From JAKPQE01 sp041397845 (GTDB lineage Bacteria > Pseudomonadota > Alphaproteobacteria > Rhizobiales > JAKPQE01), in contig JAWKVW010000006.1 in NCBI GenBank assembly GCA_041397845.1, forward strand, positions 62,001 through 126,000: a DNA stretch of 64,000 nucleotides, in the 5' to 3' direction. The translations under genes were made by a program, and so were the position numbers. The notes below the pieces were generated by a model. It had not been told where the DNA came from. It saw only the letters and a program-made list of their open reading frames with translations, and ran no database searches. This document shows positions 63,495 to 64,000 of the stretch, in pieces. The stretch's first letter is position 1; each line of letters begins with the position of its first letter.

Positions 63495-64000
63495 ATGAGC
63501 GATACCACCGCCCGTCCCGGCCGCGGCCGCATCTATTCCTCGATCACCGAGACGGTCGGCAACACGCCGATCGTCCGCCTCGATCGCCTTGCCGCCGCCG
63601 AGGGTGTCGGCGCCAGTCTTCTTGCCAAGCTCGAGTTCTTCAACCCGATCGCCAGCGTCAAGGACCGGATCGGCGTGGCGATGATCGATGCGCTGGAGGC
63701 GGCCGGCAAGCTCGGGCCGAACACGGTTCTGGTCGAGCCGACGTCGGGCAATACCGGCATCGCGCTCGCCTTCACGGCCGCGGCACGCGGCATCCGGCTG
63801 ATGCTGGTGATGCCGGAATCGATGTCGATCGAACGGCGCAAGATGCTGGCGCTGCTCGGCGCCGAGCTGGTGCTGACGCCGGCCGAGAAGGGCATGAAGG
63901 GCGCGGTCGCGCGGGCCGAGGAAATCGTTGCCGAGAACCCGGACGCGATCATGCCGCAGCAGTTCGAGAATCCGGCCAATCCGGCGATCCACCGGGCAAC
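63495..64000 (+). CDS. cysK: Cysteine synthase, 3' truncated
   Basis: PLP-dependent O-acetylserine sulfhydrylase. The 168 codons present start MSDTTARPGRGRIYSSITET. They show VGNTPIVRLDRL, the PLP Lys in FFNPIASVKDRIG (about residue 55), the substrate loop PTSGNTGIALAF and MPESMSIERRKML. PQQFENPANPAIHRA, typical of CysK, is reached at the window edge. The frame is open to base 64000. The 118-bp gap after dut suggests its own promoter. CysK versus CysM cannot be decided with certainty, but the loop sequences favour CysK. Confidence 0.94.
   Translation, partial: MSDTTARPGRGRIYSSITETVGNTPIVRLDRLAAAEGVGASLLAKLEFFNPIASVKDRIGVAMIDALEAAGKLGPNTVLVEPTSGNTGIALAFTAAARGIRLMLVMPESMSIERRKMLALLGAELVLTPAEKGMKGAVARAEEIVAENPDAIMPQQFENPANPAIHRA

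Overview
The window is about 64 kb of GC-rich chromosomal DNA from an alphaproteobacterium, most likely of the Rhizobiales (Hyphomicrobiales). The evidence is gene content: ChvG/ChvI followed by a short HprK, EIIA-Man and HPr; a rhizobial PmtA-like methyltransferase; rpsT next to dnaA; Hsp20 next to a DUF1150 gene; and a dnaX-ybaB-recR block with the SRP RNA gene beside it. No tRNA, rRNA, insertion sequence, prophage or CRISPR array was seen. Most of the window is core genome. The most foreign-looking part is a lower-GC ATPase gene wedged between dnaK and dnaJ.

Layout. 1-10.5 kb: yidC (5' truncated), engB, an NDUFA9-like reductase, then on the minus strand argB, a HAD nucleotidase, an LprI-like secreted protein, dapB-gpmI, pyrF, an FMN reductase and a PmtA-like methyltransferase with a repeated N-terminal helix. 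10.6-15.2 kb: dnaK and dnaJ with the intervening ATPase and a good RpoH promoter. 15.3-25.5 kb: two iron-type alcohol dehydrogenases, a chemoreceptor, an aldehyde dehydrogenase, an SDR protein, queG, a GST and uppP. 25.6-30.2 kb: a form-II coxG-S-L-M molybdo-hydroxylase operon. 30.5-36 kb: a small membrane protein, msrA, NnrU, mepA, hsp20 (RpoH promoter plus a ROSE-like leader), DUF1150, a secreted protein and proline iminopeptidase. 36-39.8 kb: dnaA and rpsT, separated by an AT-richer region with a dense cluster of GANTC sites, then rpmI-rplT. 39.9-47.3 kb: pheST, a divergent SDR/AraC pair and a divergent VOC-triplet/MarR pair. 47.4-54 kb: an MCP-PilZ chemoreceptor, then chvI-chvG-hprK-EIIA-ptsH. 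54-64 kb: recR, ybaB, dnaX, ffs, echA, mutM, ubiE-ubiB, coaBC-dut and cysK (3' truncated).

A pervasive feature is single-base frameshifts. At least 17 apparent indels break genes that otherwise read as normal full-length family members: the HAD nucleotidase, the LprI-like gene, gpmI (at least six), dapB, the ATPase, both chemoreceptors and the GST. Most lie in the first 24 kb. Because dapB is normally essential and the reading resumes correctly on the far side of each break, consensus errors are at least as likely as real pseudogenes.

The observations most worth following up are: the GANTC cluster upstream of dnaA; the ROSE-like hairpin over the hsp20 ribosome binding site; the 47-residue helix repeats fused to the PmtA-like enzyme; the ATPase lodged between dnaK and dnaJ; and the 21-bp-phased direct repeats between the AraC regulator and its divergent SDR gene.
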